A stretch of DNA of 16,238 nt from an uncultured Clostridia bacterium (GCA_947303145.1 CAMYXB010000015.1:1-16238), one strand, 5' to 3'. Numbered from the stretch's first letter, positions 1 to 6,609 are shown. The notes: generated by a model from the sequence alone, not told the origin. Made by a program: numbers and translations.

Positions 1-23
1 TCTTCAATTCCCTTAATTCTTAA

Positions 24-287
24 TCAATAGTTAGATGCGTCCTCGATGATAAATTTATCGAAGTCTACGTCCTCAGGGAAATCTATAGGCAGAAAAATGG
101 CATTGTGGAATGTCTCGAAGTGATTGATGTGCTTGGTGAGAATGACAGGAGTGGCGATGCCGAGCCTTTCACAAATACTGGAGATATAGTCGAAAAAATT
201 TTCTTCTAAAAAGGCACCACCTTCTTCAAGAATGGTGTCCTTTTCTATCCTATCTTCCCTCATCACTCTTCCCCAAATCCTTACCAT
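24..287 (-). CDS. Conserved small hypothetical protein (87 aa)
   Basis: Short basic-to-acidic protein beginning MVRIWGRVM and ending with an Asp/Glu/Phe-rich tail. No signal peptide, membrane segment or cysteine pair; one central Cys lies in an SSICERLGI stretch. I chose ATG 287 because GAGGAG (300-295 on the minus strand) sits 7 nt upstream. The in-frame ATG at 302 would overlap that ribosome site. I recall similar short proteins in clostridial genomes with the same WGR start and a segment like PVILTKH followed by FLPIDF, but I know no function. It is transcribed away from greA from its own promoter. The 3' end of the transcript lies at or beyond the window edge. The gene is likely real; its role is unknown. 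Confidence 0.75.
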   Translation of the reverse strand: MVRIWGRVMREDRIEKDTILEEGGAFLEENFFDYISSICERLGIATPVILTKHINHFETFHNAIFLPIDFPEDVDFDKFIIEDASNY

Positions 288-340
288 ATCCCCACTCCTC
301 ATTCTCTTGTTATATAAAGAAGATATGCTACTTGAAACTT

Positions 341-368
341 ATTATATCAATTTTTTTCAGTTTTTCAA
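341..368 (-). promoter_or_regulatory. Sigma-A promoter for the small gene at 24-287
   Basis: On the minus strand, -35 TTGAAA (368-363) and -10 TATAAT (346-341) are 16 nt apart, and TG one base before the -10 makes it an extended -10 (TGATATAAT). The predicted start near 334 gives a leader of about 47 nt before ATG 287. No transcript data. Confidence 0.7.
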
Positions 369-521
369 ACTATTTTTTTATTCAGTTTTTTATACTTTTT
401 TCATCATTTTTTACAATTTTTTATCAATATTTTATCAATATTTTACAATTTTTAGTGATTTTTTACAATTTTTAGTGATTTTTAATTGTTTTTATCCTTT
501 TTTGGATATTTTTATCTTTTT
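351..521. other. Helically phased T-tract region, probable intrinsic bend
   Basis: Runs of 4-7 T on the plus strand begin near 351, 361, 373, 386, 396, 407, 417, 430, 441, 449, 459, 469, 479, 489, 498, 509 and 517. The mean spacing is about 10.4 bp, close to one helical turn. Phased A/T-tracts are known to curve DNA. The block lies between two divergent promoters (341-368 minus, 551-578 plus), so most of it should be untranscribed and may act as a curved upstream element or a binding platform for a nucleoid protein. Curvature is inferred, not measured. Confidence 0.6.
420..480. repeat. Short tandem repeats within the T-rich region
   Basis: An 11-bp unit (TTTATCAATAT) occurs twice in a row at 420-430 and 431-441. 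It is followed by a perfect 20-bp unit repeated head to tail at 441-460 and 461-480, containing TTACAATTTTTAGTGA. The 20-bp period is about two helical turns, so the repeats keep the T-tract phasing. There are only two copies of each, with no spacers, so this is not a CRISPR. Confidence 0.85.
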
Positions 522-550
522 GTCATGATTTGTATTAAACTAAAAACTGC

Positions 551-578
551 TTGACATATAATAAATAAATGATATAAT
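551..578 (+). promoter_or_regulatory. Strong sigma-A promoter for greA
   Basis: Perfect -35 TTGACA (551-556) and perfect -10 TATAAT (573-578) with a 16-nt spacer and an extended TGA before the -10. This is the best consensus promoter in the window. A start near 585 gives a leader of about 80 nt before greA, containing two hairpins. Confidence 0.85.
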
Positions 579-584
579 GTCCCT

Positions 585-642
585 GCTCGAGCCAAGCGAG
601 TGATATTATTTTTAGTGGGCGCTACGCCCATTATTTTGTTTT
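585..642 (+). terminator. greA leader hairpins, candidate attenuator
   Basis: A small hairpin (CTCG 586-589 with CGAG 597-600, plus a G-T pair) is followed by a GC-rich one (TGGGCG 616-621, loop CTA, CGCCCA 625-630). The second stem runs straight into TTATTTTGTTTT (631-642), the layout of an intrinsic terminator. It lies between the greA promoter and its ribosome site, so some transcripts may end here. E. coli greA also has leader termination; whether this site works the same way is inference. Confidence 0.5.
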
Positions 643-664
643 AGAAAAGGAGGCTTTGTAAACA

Positions 665-1147
665 ATGGACAACGAAGTGGTTTTGACTAAAGAGGGACAG
701 AAGGCTCTGCTAGATAGATTGGAGTTCCTGAAGACAGACAAGAGAGCCGAAGTTGCCAAAAAAATAGGCGTGGCTAGAGAATTCGGCGATTTGTCAGAGA
801 ATGCAGAGTATGATTCCGCCAAGGAAGAGCAAGCTCAGGTTGAGGCGGAGATAAGCGAGATAGAGAATAGACTCAGATTTGCTAGGATTATTGATAAGGA
901 GGACATCGACACAAGTGTCGTCAGCGCTGGATGCTTTGTCAAGGTCAAGGACTTGGACTTTGACGATGAGATAGAGTATCAGATAGTTGGCGCTACAGAG
1001 AGTGATCCTCTAAATGGCACCATCTCCAATGAGAGCCCAGTAGGTAGTGCTCTTCTTGGCAAAAAAGTGGGAGACTGTGTCAGTGTGGTGCTTTCGCACA
1101 ACAACAACTCGACTATTAGATATGAGATTATGTCCATCAGGGTGTAA
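665..1147 (+). CDS. greA: Transcription elongation factor GreA
   Basis: GreA rescues backtracked RNA polymerase by entering the secondary channel and stimulating cleavage of the 3' RNA end. At 160 aa it has the normal family length. The N-terminal coiled coil (residues about 8-75) carries the hallmark tip FGDLSENAEY, with acidic tip residues D42 and E45 that help hold the catalytic magnesium. The C-terminal domain (about 85-158) binds polymerase and contains ESDPLNGTISNESPVG. AAAGGAGG at 646-653 precedes ATG 665. The gene appears monocistronic: its own strong promoter lies upstream and a terminator follows the stop. The leader hairpins suggest control by premature termination. Confidence 0.97.
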   Translation: MDNEVVLTKEGQKALLDRLEFLKTDKRAEVAKKIGVAREFGDLSENAEYDSAKEEQAQVEAEISEIENRLRFARIIDKEDIDTSVVSAGCFVKVKDLDFDDEIEYQIVGATESDPLNGTISNESPVGSALLGKKVGDCVSVVLSHNNNSTIRYEIMSIRV

Positions 1148-1163
1148 TTGTGTTTTTTATATC

Positions 1164-1197
1164 AAATCGCAGGTCTAGTCGGCTTGCGATTTTTTTA
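1164..1197 (+). terminator. Intrinsic terminator of greA
   Basis: AAATCGCA (1164-1171) pairs with TGCGATTT (1185-1192), and seven or more T follow the stem (to 1197). It lies 17 nt after the greA stop. Confidence 0.85.
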
Positions 1198-1235
1198 TGT
1201 CAATAATTTTTAGAAAAACAATGTCTTTGTTTTAG

Positions 1236-1264
1236 TTGAATTTATTACAATTTTTTGATAAAAT
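1236..1264 (+). promoter_or_regulatory. Sigma-A promoter for the holB operon
   Basis: -35 TTGAAT (1236-1241), 17-nt spacer, -10 TAAAAT (1259-1264) preceded by TGA as an extended -10. Only 7 nt separate the -10 from ATG 1272, so the expected transcription start falls on or next to the start codon and the holB mRNA would have no leader. Confidence 0.65.
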
Positions 1265-1271
1265 TTACTCT

Positions 1272-2243
1272 ATGATAGAGTATCAGGACTTGATTGCAAA
1301 GAATAGCCAATATACATCACTTTTGCCCAGCATTGATAGTGCCAACGTGTTCCTCCTTGAAAGTGAGGATACTATTTATCTTGAGAATTTTGCTCTCATG
1401 CTGGCCAAGGCTATTTTATGCACAGGCACCACACGCCCCTGTGGCAAGTGTCAAGATTGCCTCAAGATGAGCCTCGTATCTCACAGCGATGTACATATCT
1501 ATCCCAAATTTTCCAAAGGCGTGGTCGTGGACGATGTGAAGGATATGCTGGACAGAATATATCTCGCCCCTCTTGAGAGTGACAAGCAGGTATTCATATT
1601 CAATTCATTTTCTTCAGCCACTCCTCAAGCACAGAACAAACTTCTCAAGATTCTCGAAGAAGGGCCAAGCAATAGTTATATAATCTTGTGCGTCTCAGCC
1701 ATTAGTAAGGTGCTTAGAACAGTGCAGTCTAGGTGCTATAAAACAAAATTGCTTCCCATTCCTAGTGACGACCTCAAAAAAGTATTAGATATATCGGATA
1801 ATAGTGCTCTGGATAGGGTGCTGTCTCTTGCAGGAGGCAGTCTTACTCGAGCCATTAGATATGCACAAGATGACGATTTTCAAGGCATCTATGATGCAGT
1901 GCTGTCCACTATCTGTGATATGAAAGACTCACGTCAAGTCCTAGCATATTCGTGTATGCTAGGAGAGAAGAGCGAAGATTTGTCTATTATATTCGAACTC
2001 TTTGAGATATTTTTTAGATACTTGCTACTTGTCAGGCTAGGTAGAGAGGACTTTGTAGAAGATAAATCTTGCCTAGAGAGACTAAGAAGTGTGCAACAAG
2101 AGTATTCCCCCGATGCCATAGACCTCATATTGAGGGAAATATATAAGGCGAGGGAAAAACTGGAGTTCAATTGCAACAAGCAGACAATCATAGATTCATT
2201 CCTATTGTATATTTTGGAGGTAAAATATTTATGCAGAGAGTAG
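1272..2243 (+). CDS. holB: DNA polymerase III delta-prime subunit (clamp loader)
   Basis: Delta-prime is the stator subunit of the clamp loader that puts the beta clamp on DNA. At 323 aa it has typical length. It shows the zinc-finger cysteines C50, C57, C60 and C63, the AAA+ core segment QAQNKLLKILEEGPSNS (119-135) and the SRC motif at 153-155. A Walker A (GxxGxGK) is not visible where expected (VFLLESEDT, 26-34), consistent with delta-prime being a non-hydrolysing subunit. I chose ATG 1272 over the in-frame TTG at 1236 because that TTG is the -35 element and has no ribosome site. No Shine-Dalgarno precedes 1272 either, suggesting leaderless translation. The 3' end overlaps yaaT by 13 nt, as in the Bacillus holB-yaaT order. 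Confidence 0.92.
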   Translation: MIEYQDLIAKNSQYTSLLPSIDSANVFLLESEDTIYLENFALMLAKAILCTGTTRPCGKCQDCLKMSLVSHSDVHIYPKFSKGVVVDDVKDMLDRIYLAPLESDKQVFIFNSFSSATPQAQNKLLKILEEGPSNSYIILCVSAISKVLRTVQSRCYKTKLLPIPSDDLKKVLDISDNSALDRVLSLAGGSLTRAIRYAQDDDFQGIYDAVLSTICDMKDSRQVLAYSCMLGEKSEDLSIIFELFEIFFRYLLLVRLGREDFVEDKSCLERLRSVQQEYSPDAIDLILREIYKAREKLEFNCNKQTIIDSFLLYILEVKYLCRE

Positions 2244-3043
2244 ATTGTAGATTTAGGATAAACCCAAAGGTATATTCTTTTGTGTCCGATTTGTCACTTA
2301 AAAAAGGTGACGAAGTAGTCGTGCAGACCAGTATGGGAGAGGGATTTGCAGTAGTGGAAAGAGTGGCGCCTCTCGCCACTGACGAGGGGAAGTTCAAGAG
2401 AGTCTTAAGACTTGCCACAGAGCAGGACAAGCGCCAGAATGAGAAAATGGTGGAAAGGGAGAGGGACGCTGTCAAGACCACTCAAAGCATGGCAGATAAA
2501 TTGAAACTGGAGATGAATGTCGTCAATGCAGAGTTTTCTCTTGATGGCTCCAAGGTGATTATTGACTTTATCGCAGAGGATAGAGTGGACTTTAGAGGAC
2601 TAGTCAAGGACCTTGCTACAGCGCTTAGGAGTAGGATAGAACTCAGGCAAATAGGCACTAGAGACCAGGCGAGAATGGTGGGTGGCATAGGTATCTGTGG
2701 CAGAGTGTGCTGCTGTGCTTCGCACCTAAAAGATTTTGAGAAAGTGTCCATCAAGATGGCGAAAGTTCAGGGACTGTCCCTCAATCCCACCAAAATATCT
2801 GGTGCCTGTGGCAGACTGATGTGCTGTCTTGAGTATGAGAATCCTTACTACGAGGAGATGAGTAAGGTGATGCCCAGGCTGAATAGCAAGGTCAACACAC
2901 CCGAAGGACAAGGTGTAGTCATCTATGAGAATCTTTTGAAAAAGATGGTGTCAGTGAGGATAGAGACCAGTGACGGCTCCACCATATTTAGAGATTACAC
3001 ATTGGAAGATATAAACAAATTCAATAAAACGAAGGAAAAATGA
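2231..3043 (+). CDS. yaaT: PSP1-domain protein YaaT/RicT
   Basis: Homologue of B. subtilis YaaT (RicT), which with RicA and RicF forms an iron-sulfur complex affecting RNase Y-dependent mRNA maturation and entry into sporulation. The protein has 270 aa. Its signature is the cysteine-rich PSP1 core: GICGRVCCC (C156, C160, C161, C162) and GACGRLMCC (C193, C198, C199), likely Fe-S ligands. The start at 2231 is supported by GGAGG at 2216-2220; an upstream in-frame ATG (2171) lies inside holB without a ribosome site. It overlaps holB by 13 nt and trmN6 by 4 nt, so translation is probably coupled. No RicA or RicF gene is visible in the window. Confidence 0.93.
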   Translation: MQRVDCRFRINPKVYSFVSDLSLKKGDEVVVQTSMGEGFAVVERVAPLATDEGKFKRVLRLATEQDKRQNEKMVERERDAVKTTQSMADKLKLEMNVVNAEFSLDGSKVIIDFIAEDRVDFRGLVKDLATALRSRIELRQIGTRDQARMVGGIGICGRVCCCASHLKDFEKVSIKMAKVQGLSLNPTKISGACGRLMCCLEYENPYYEEMSKVMPRLNSKVNTPEGQGVVIYENLLKKMVSVRIETSDGSTIFRDYTLEDINKFNKTKEK

Positions 3044-3732
3044 GCAAAAATATAAATATTTTGAGAGAAAATGAGACTTTGGACGATTTGCAGAGAGATG
3101 ACTTGTTCGTTATCCAGAGCAGAAATCACTATCGCTTTTCTATAGACAGCGTGCTTTTGTCTGATTTTGTCAAAACAGGTCATGATGATAATTGTGTGGA
3201 ATTATGCTCTGGCTGTGGAGTTATTTCCATACTAGTTCACGCCAAGTGTCACCCTCGACACATTCTGGGAGTGGAACTAGACGAGGCTTTGCACGATATG
3301 TCCACAAGGAGCCTAGAGTATAATGGCATAGAGGACATTACATTCATAAGAGAAGACTTGAAAGAGTTAAAAAGTAGTGTAAAAGAGGGAAGTATAGATG
3401 TAGTTTTCTCCAATCCCCCCTACCTTTTGCCTCTCAAAGATATGTCTAGAGTGAGTAGTAGATTTCATCACACCAAATATGAGACCACCACATCACTTGA
3501 AGATATCTTGTCTGTCACAGCTTTTGCCCTCAAGTGTGAGGGGAGATTTTGTGTTATTTATTGCTCGATGAGGCTTCAAGAATTGCTATCAAAGGCGAGC
3601 AATTATCACTTATTTTTGAGCAAAATTCAGTTCGTTTACTTCAAAGAGGGGGCGGACAGTGCTCTCGTCATGTGTGAGTTCGTGAAGAACAAAGAGATTT
3701 CGGTATCTGTTCTCCCTCCCATTATCTTTTAG
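3040..3732 (+). CDS. trmN6: tRNA1(Val) adenine-37 N6-methyltransferase family protein
   Basis: Class I SAM-dependent methyltransferase (230 aa) of the TrmN6/YabB family, which methylates an adenine in tRNA. Motif I is VELCSGCGVIS (53-63), the acidic ribose-binding residue lies in GVELDE (77-82), and the N6-adenine catalytic motif SNPPY is at 124-128. The exact target is inferred from the family and from synteny with Bacillus yabB. Its ATG overlaps the yaaT stop (ATGA, 4 nt), with AAGGA just upstream. The stop codon overlaps the spmB stop on the opposite strand by 4 nt with no terminator between, so transcripts of both operons must run into each other. Confidence 0.88.
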   Translation: MSKNINILRENETLDDLQRDDLFVIQSRNHYRFSIDSVLLSDFVKTGHDDNCVELCSGCGVISILVHAKCHPRHILGVELDEALHDMSTRSLEYNGIEDITFIREDLKELKSSVKEGSIDVVFSNPPYLLPLKDMSRVSSRFHHTKYETTTSLEDILSVTAFALKCEGRFCVIYCSMRLQELLSKASNYHLFLSKIQFVYFKEGADSALVMCEFVKNKEISVSVLPPIIF

Positions 3733-4235
3733 ATTATCCTACATACTAGGCAACTTATTATCGCTCCACCCAGCGTGGCAATTAGCCCAACAGGTATAGC
3801 ATAGCCTAGTTTTTTTATGCTGGTTTTTGAGGTGTAGAGTGTAGTCACATAGAATATCGTGTCGCAACTGCCCACTATGACACTGGCACTGCGCCCTATA
3901 TAACTATCCACACCATAAGTGGAGAACAGGTCATTGAGTATGGCTAGGCTCCCATTCCCCGAAAAGGGCTTGAGCAGCACCAGTTCTGCAAGTTCAGATG
4001 GAATACCCATGATATTAAATACAGGCGACACCCCTCTCGCCATAAGAGAGGCCAGTCCACTTATCTTTATGAAAGAGACCAATATCATTATAGTCACGAG
4101 ATAGGGGAAGATGCTCACCACTACACCCATGCTTTGCTTGGCACCAGATATAAAACTGGTGTAGACATTCACTTTTTTGTGCTTAGCATAGAGGAAGGTG
4201 AGCAGTATAAAGAGGGGCAATAAATATATACTCAT
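3729..4235 (-). CDS. spmB: Spore maturation protein B
   Basis: Integral membrane protein of the nucleoside-recognition/Gate superfamily, needed with SpmA for proper spore core dehydration and heat resistance in Bacillus. The protein has 168 aa and several hydrophobic segments (about 2-16, 36-58, 116-134, 146-165). Family features are FPYLVTIMILVSF (43-55) and the central KPFSGNGSLAIL (89-100). I chose ATG 4235, whose A is shared with the spmA TGA stop (TGATG) and which has GAGGA 7 nt upstream. A GTG three bases earlier (4238) is possible. It is translationally coupled to spmA. Expression in the mother cell is expected from the family. Confidence 0.92.
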   Translation of the reverse strand: MSIYLLPLFILLTFLYAKHKKVNVYTSFISGAKQSMGVVVSIFPYLVTIMILVSFIKISGLASLMARGVSPVFNIMGIPSELAELVLLKPFSGNGSLAILNDLFSTYGVDSYIGRSASVIVGSCDTIFYVTTLYTSKTSIKKLGYAIPVGLIATLGGAIISCLVCRII

Positions 4236-4801
4236 CACTTCTTCCTCTTTTTTAGCCTTTCTATTAATAGTGCTAGTCCCATGCCAAGAATAGCAGTGAG
4301 GACGGCAGATATTATAGTGGGAAGAATGATGTTGCTACTAGACTGGCTTCCTGCAGTTATCCTCAGTCCAATGACTGTGGAGGGAATGATTTGCATGGAA
4401 GTGGCGGCGAAGATTATCAGCATTTTCATCGGTCTTGTGGCAGTGCCAGACTTGTCGTCCATTCTCTGCATGGCCTTCATTCCCAGAGGCGTTGCCGCTC
4501 CACCCATGCCAAGAATATTGCAGGATATGTTCATGCACACCAGTTCATTGGTCTTGTCGTCCATTTTGCCAAATATTTTGCGAGTAATGGGGGATAATAG
4601 GCGAGATAATTTCTTGTTTATCCCGCTGTCCTCCATCACATTTAGCAGTCCCAGCCATACAGAGTATATGGCGCACAACTTGAGACACAATTTCAGTGTC
4701 TCCTCGCTAGCAGATAGCATGGTGGGCAATATTATCTCAGGATTGATGTATATCAGCACGCATATACTAGCAATAAGTAGCCAAAACCATATTTTACTCA
4801 T
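4235..4801 (-). CDS. spmA: Spore maturation protein A
   Basis: Membrane partner of SpmB (188 aa), with an N-terminal hydrophobic stretch (about 4-27), further segments near 42-55, 126-142 and 157-181, and the conserved central ISCNILGMGGAATPLG (92-107). In Bacillus these proteins affect spore core water content. It is first gene of a two-gene unit with spmB on the strand opposite to its neighbours, replacing the usual genes between trmN6 and tatD. In B. subtilis the pair follows dacB, which is not seen here. No convincing Shine-Dalgarno precedes ATG 4801, although the start fits the family's normal N-terminus. Confidence 0.93.
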   Translation of the reverse strand: MSKIWFWLLIASICVLIYINPEIILPTMLSASEETLKLCLKLCAIYSVWLGLLNVMEDSGINKKLSRLLSPITRKIFGKMDDKTNELVCMNISCNILGMGGAATPLGMKAMQRMDDKSGTATRPMKMLIIFAATSMQIIPSTVIGLRITAGSQSSSNIILPTIISAVLTAILGMGLALLIERLKKRKK

Positions 4802-4827
4802 GATATATCATTATGTCTCTAGTCTAT

Positions 4828-4864
4828 GTTGTATGATAACTTGTCCGCTAAGATAAAATATGAC
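4828..4864 (-). promoter_or_regulatory. Candidate sigma-E-like promoter elements for spmA
   Basis: On the minus strand GTCATATT (4864-4857) equals the sigma-E -35 consensus as I know it, and CATACAAC (4835-4828) differs by one base from the -10 CATACAAT. They are 21 nt apart, clearly longer than the usual 13-15, so they may not be one promoter. The -10 lies about 26 nt before ATG 4801, a sensible distance. spmA is a sigma-E gene in Bacillus, which is the main reason to list it. Confidence 0.3.
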
Positions 4865-4893
4865 TTTATTTAATTCAATATCTGTGCTATACT
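4865..4893 (+). promoter_or_regulatory. Extended -10 promoter for tatD-rsmA
   Basis: TGC plus TATACT (4888-4893) forms an extended -10, with a weak -35 TTTATT (4865-4870) at 17 nt. Exactly 7 nt (4894-4900) separate the -10 from ATG 4901, so transcription would begin at or next to the start codon. It overlaps the divergent spmA control region. Confidence 0.6.
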
Positions 4894-4900
4894 TTTTCCC

Positions 4901-5680
4901 ATGATAGATGCACATTGTCACCTCTATGATGAGAAGTTCGATAACATAAGACAAGATGTCTTAGAGATTATAGACACCACAGATTTGTATTGCATAACCA
5001 GTGGTGACAATATAGCCACGTCAAGAGAGTGTATATCTTTTGCTAAGATGCACCCTCATGTCTTTGCCACCATTGGAGTTCACCCGCATGAAGCCAAATC
5101 TTTCAAAGAGGGGGACATAGATGTTTTAAGGCAGATGTCTAGAGAGAATAGAGTGGTCGCTATAGGCGAGATAGGACTAGACTATCACTACGACTTTTCT
5201 CCAAGGGAAGTGCAGAGAGAGGTTTTATCTAGGCAGTTAGAACTAGCCATATCACTCTCCCTGCCTTGCGTATTTCATGTGAGGGAAGCCACGAAAGATT
5301 TTTTAGACATTATGTCTACCTATGCTCCTCGCCTAGCTCCCAGCCTTGTGCATAGTTTCAATGGGAGTATAGATACAGCCAAAATACTGCTAAACTATGG
5401 TTTTTATCTCAGTTTCAATGGCATCTGCACCTTTAACAATGCGAGGAATATCCTCGAGATAATAGATTTCATGCCACTAGACAGGATTATCCTTGAGACA
5501 GACAGTCCATATCTTGCCCCTGTGCCTCATAGAGGAGAAGTCAATCGCCCCGAATATGTCCGCCTTGTAGCCGAGGTGGTGGCTAGAATTAAGCATAAGT
5601 CAGTGGACGAGATTATCCGCATCACACAGCAGAACACCGAGAGATTGTTCAATATAAGATTAGGAGAGAGAGATGGATAG
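4901..5680 (+). CDS. tatD: TatD-family metal-dependent hydrolase (YabD)
   Basis: Cytoplasmic metal-dependent hydrolase with a TIM barrel; family members act as DNases or on other phosphoesters, and the physiological substrate is not settled. Metal ligands are visible: H5 and H7 in DAHCHL, E90 in GEIGLDYH, H126 in FHVRE, H151 in VHSFNG and D201 in ETDSPYLAP. At 259 aa it is a normal length and complete. No ribosome site precedes ATG 4901 (TTTTTCCC), which fits the leaderless promoter arrangement. It overlaps rsmA by 8 nt. In B. subtilis yabD is followed by yabE and rnmV before ksgA; here it abuts rsmA directly. Confidence 0.94.
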   Translation: MIDAHCHLYDEKFDNIRQDVLEIIDTTDLYCITSGDNIATSRECISFAKMHPHVFATIGVHPHEAKSFKEGDIDVLRQMSRENRVVAIGEIGLDYHYDFSPREVQREVLSRQLELAISLSLPCVFHVREATKDFLDIMSTYAPRLAPSLVHSFNGSIDTAKILLNYGFYLSFNGICTFNNARNILEIIDFMPLDRIILETDSPYLAPVPHRGEVNRPEYVRLVAEVVARIKHKSVDEIIRITQQNTERLFNIRLGERDG

Positions 5681-6482
5681 AAGTGACTTTCATTTCAAGA
5701 AAGAGTTTGGTCAGAACTTTATTTTTGACAAGAATTATCTCACGTCTCTTGTCTCTAAGTTGTCACTAAGTAGTGATGTCAATGTGCTAGAGATAGGCAG
5801 CGGTATGGGCTCTCTTAGCACCATTTTGGCCAGCAATTTTAGAAGAGTAGTGAGTTATGAGATAGACAAGACTCTCACAGAACACCTTGAGAATATATCA
5901 AGAGATTATTCCAATCTCACATTTGTCTTTAAGGATATTCTAAGGGAAGATATGTCCGTCATAGATGAGTTATTTGACGGAGAGGACTATGTTTTAGTGG
6001 CCAACTTGCCTTACTACATCACCAGCGAGATAATATTTAGATTTTTATTGCACTCGAGTAAATTATCGTCTATATGTGTTATGGTGCAGAAAGAGGTGGC
6101 GGACAGGCTATCTTCTCCTCCTTCTTGCAAGGAATATGGCATTCCCAGTGTTATACTAGGCACTTTTGCTTCATGCAAGATTGTTCAATATGTCCCACGC
6201 ACTATATTCACTCCACAACCCAATGTCGACAGCGCCATGATAAGAATAGACATAGATAGGCATAAGTTTGATATAAGAGATGTGGATGCTTTCTGTGATT
6301 TTGTATCTAGATGCTTTAATATGAAACGTAAAACATTTGTAAATAATTTACTCAAAGGTGGCTATGATAAAAGTAAAATAATCACCGCTTTAGAAGAACT
6401 ACATATTTCATTGACAGCCAGACCAGAGACACTTTCTCCTAAAGATTTTGTGTCTTTGTTTGAAGTTCTTGGTGAAAAATAA
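5673..6482 (+). CDS. rsmA: 16S rRNA adenine-1518/1519 dimethyltransferase
   Basis: RsmA (KsgA) dimethylates two adjacent adenines near the 3' end of 16S rRNA during late 30S assembly. The protein has 269 aa. N-terminal EFGQNFIFD (11-19) corresponds to the usual LGQNFL motif. SAM-binding motif I is LEIGSGMGSLS (39-49), followed by the acidic SYEID (61-65). The catalytic motif is NLPYYI (111-116), with VQKEVADRL (138-146) and FTPQPNVDSA (179-188) after it. AGGAG lies just upstream of ATG 5673 inside the tatD end. It is the last gene of the tatD-rsmA unit; a hairpin terminator follows. Confidence 0.96.
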   Translation: MDRSDFHFKKEFGQNFIFDKNYLTSLVSKLSLSSDVNVLEIGSGMGSLSTILASNFRRVVSYEIDKTLTEHLENISRDYSNLTFVFKDILREDMSVIDELFDGEDYVLVANLPYYITSEIIFRFLLHSSKLSSICVMVQKEVADRLSSPPSCKEYGIPSVILGTFASCKIVQYVPRTIFTPQPNVDSAMIRIDIDRHKFDIRDVDAFCDFVSRCFNMKRKTFVNNLLKGGYDKSKIITALEELHISLTARPETLSPKDFVSLFEVLGEK

Positions 6483-6518
6483 TAGTTTTTATTCAACTTT
6501 TTTGTCCTTTCGACATAT

Positions 6519-6547
6519 ATAGACAGAAACACTGTCTATTCCTTTTT
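6519..6547 (+). terminator. Intrinsic terminator after rsmA
   Basis: Perfect 8-bp stem ATAGACAG (6519-6526) / CTGTCTAT (6532-6539) with loop AAACA, followed by TCCTTTTT. The U-tract is interrupted, so efficiency may be moderate. Confidence 0.7.
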
Positions 6548-6574
6548 CCTCGTAGTTTTTTTATGGAAAAATTG

Positions 6575-6583
6575 TGATAGAAT
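6575..6583 (+). promoter_or_regulatory. Extended -10 promoter for the 6610 gene
   Basis: TGA plus TAGAAT (6575-6583) forms an extended -10. At 17 nt upstream there is only a T-run (6555-6560), a poor -35. Predicted start near 6590, just ahead of the ribosome site AAAGGAG (6591-6597). Confidence 0.5.
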
Positions 6584-6609
6584 AGACGAAAAAGGAGCAT
6601 TTATATAAA

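Noticed and set aside
420..480. CRISPR array
   Set aside because: The two repeat units are directly adjacent with no spacers and only two copies each; no cas genes.
232..528. A possible Phe/Leu/Ile-rich membrane peptide on the plus strand
   Set aside because: It is the translation of T-rich phased DNA plus the antisense of the 24-287 gene; there is no ribosome site and no conserved feature.
1236..1271. TTG at 1236 as the holB start
   Set aside because: It coincides with the -35 element, has no ribosome site, and the extra 12 residues do not resemble the normal delta-prime N-terminus.
4281..4856. Long open frame on the plus strand opposite spmA
   Set aside because: spmA is a clear family match on the minus strand; the plus frame has no recognisable domain.
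6509..6515. Exact Spo0A box (TTCGACA) upstream of the 6610 gene
   Set aside because: A 7-base match is expected about twice by chance on two strands of this length; there is no second box and no positional support.
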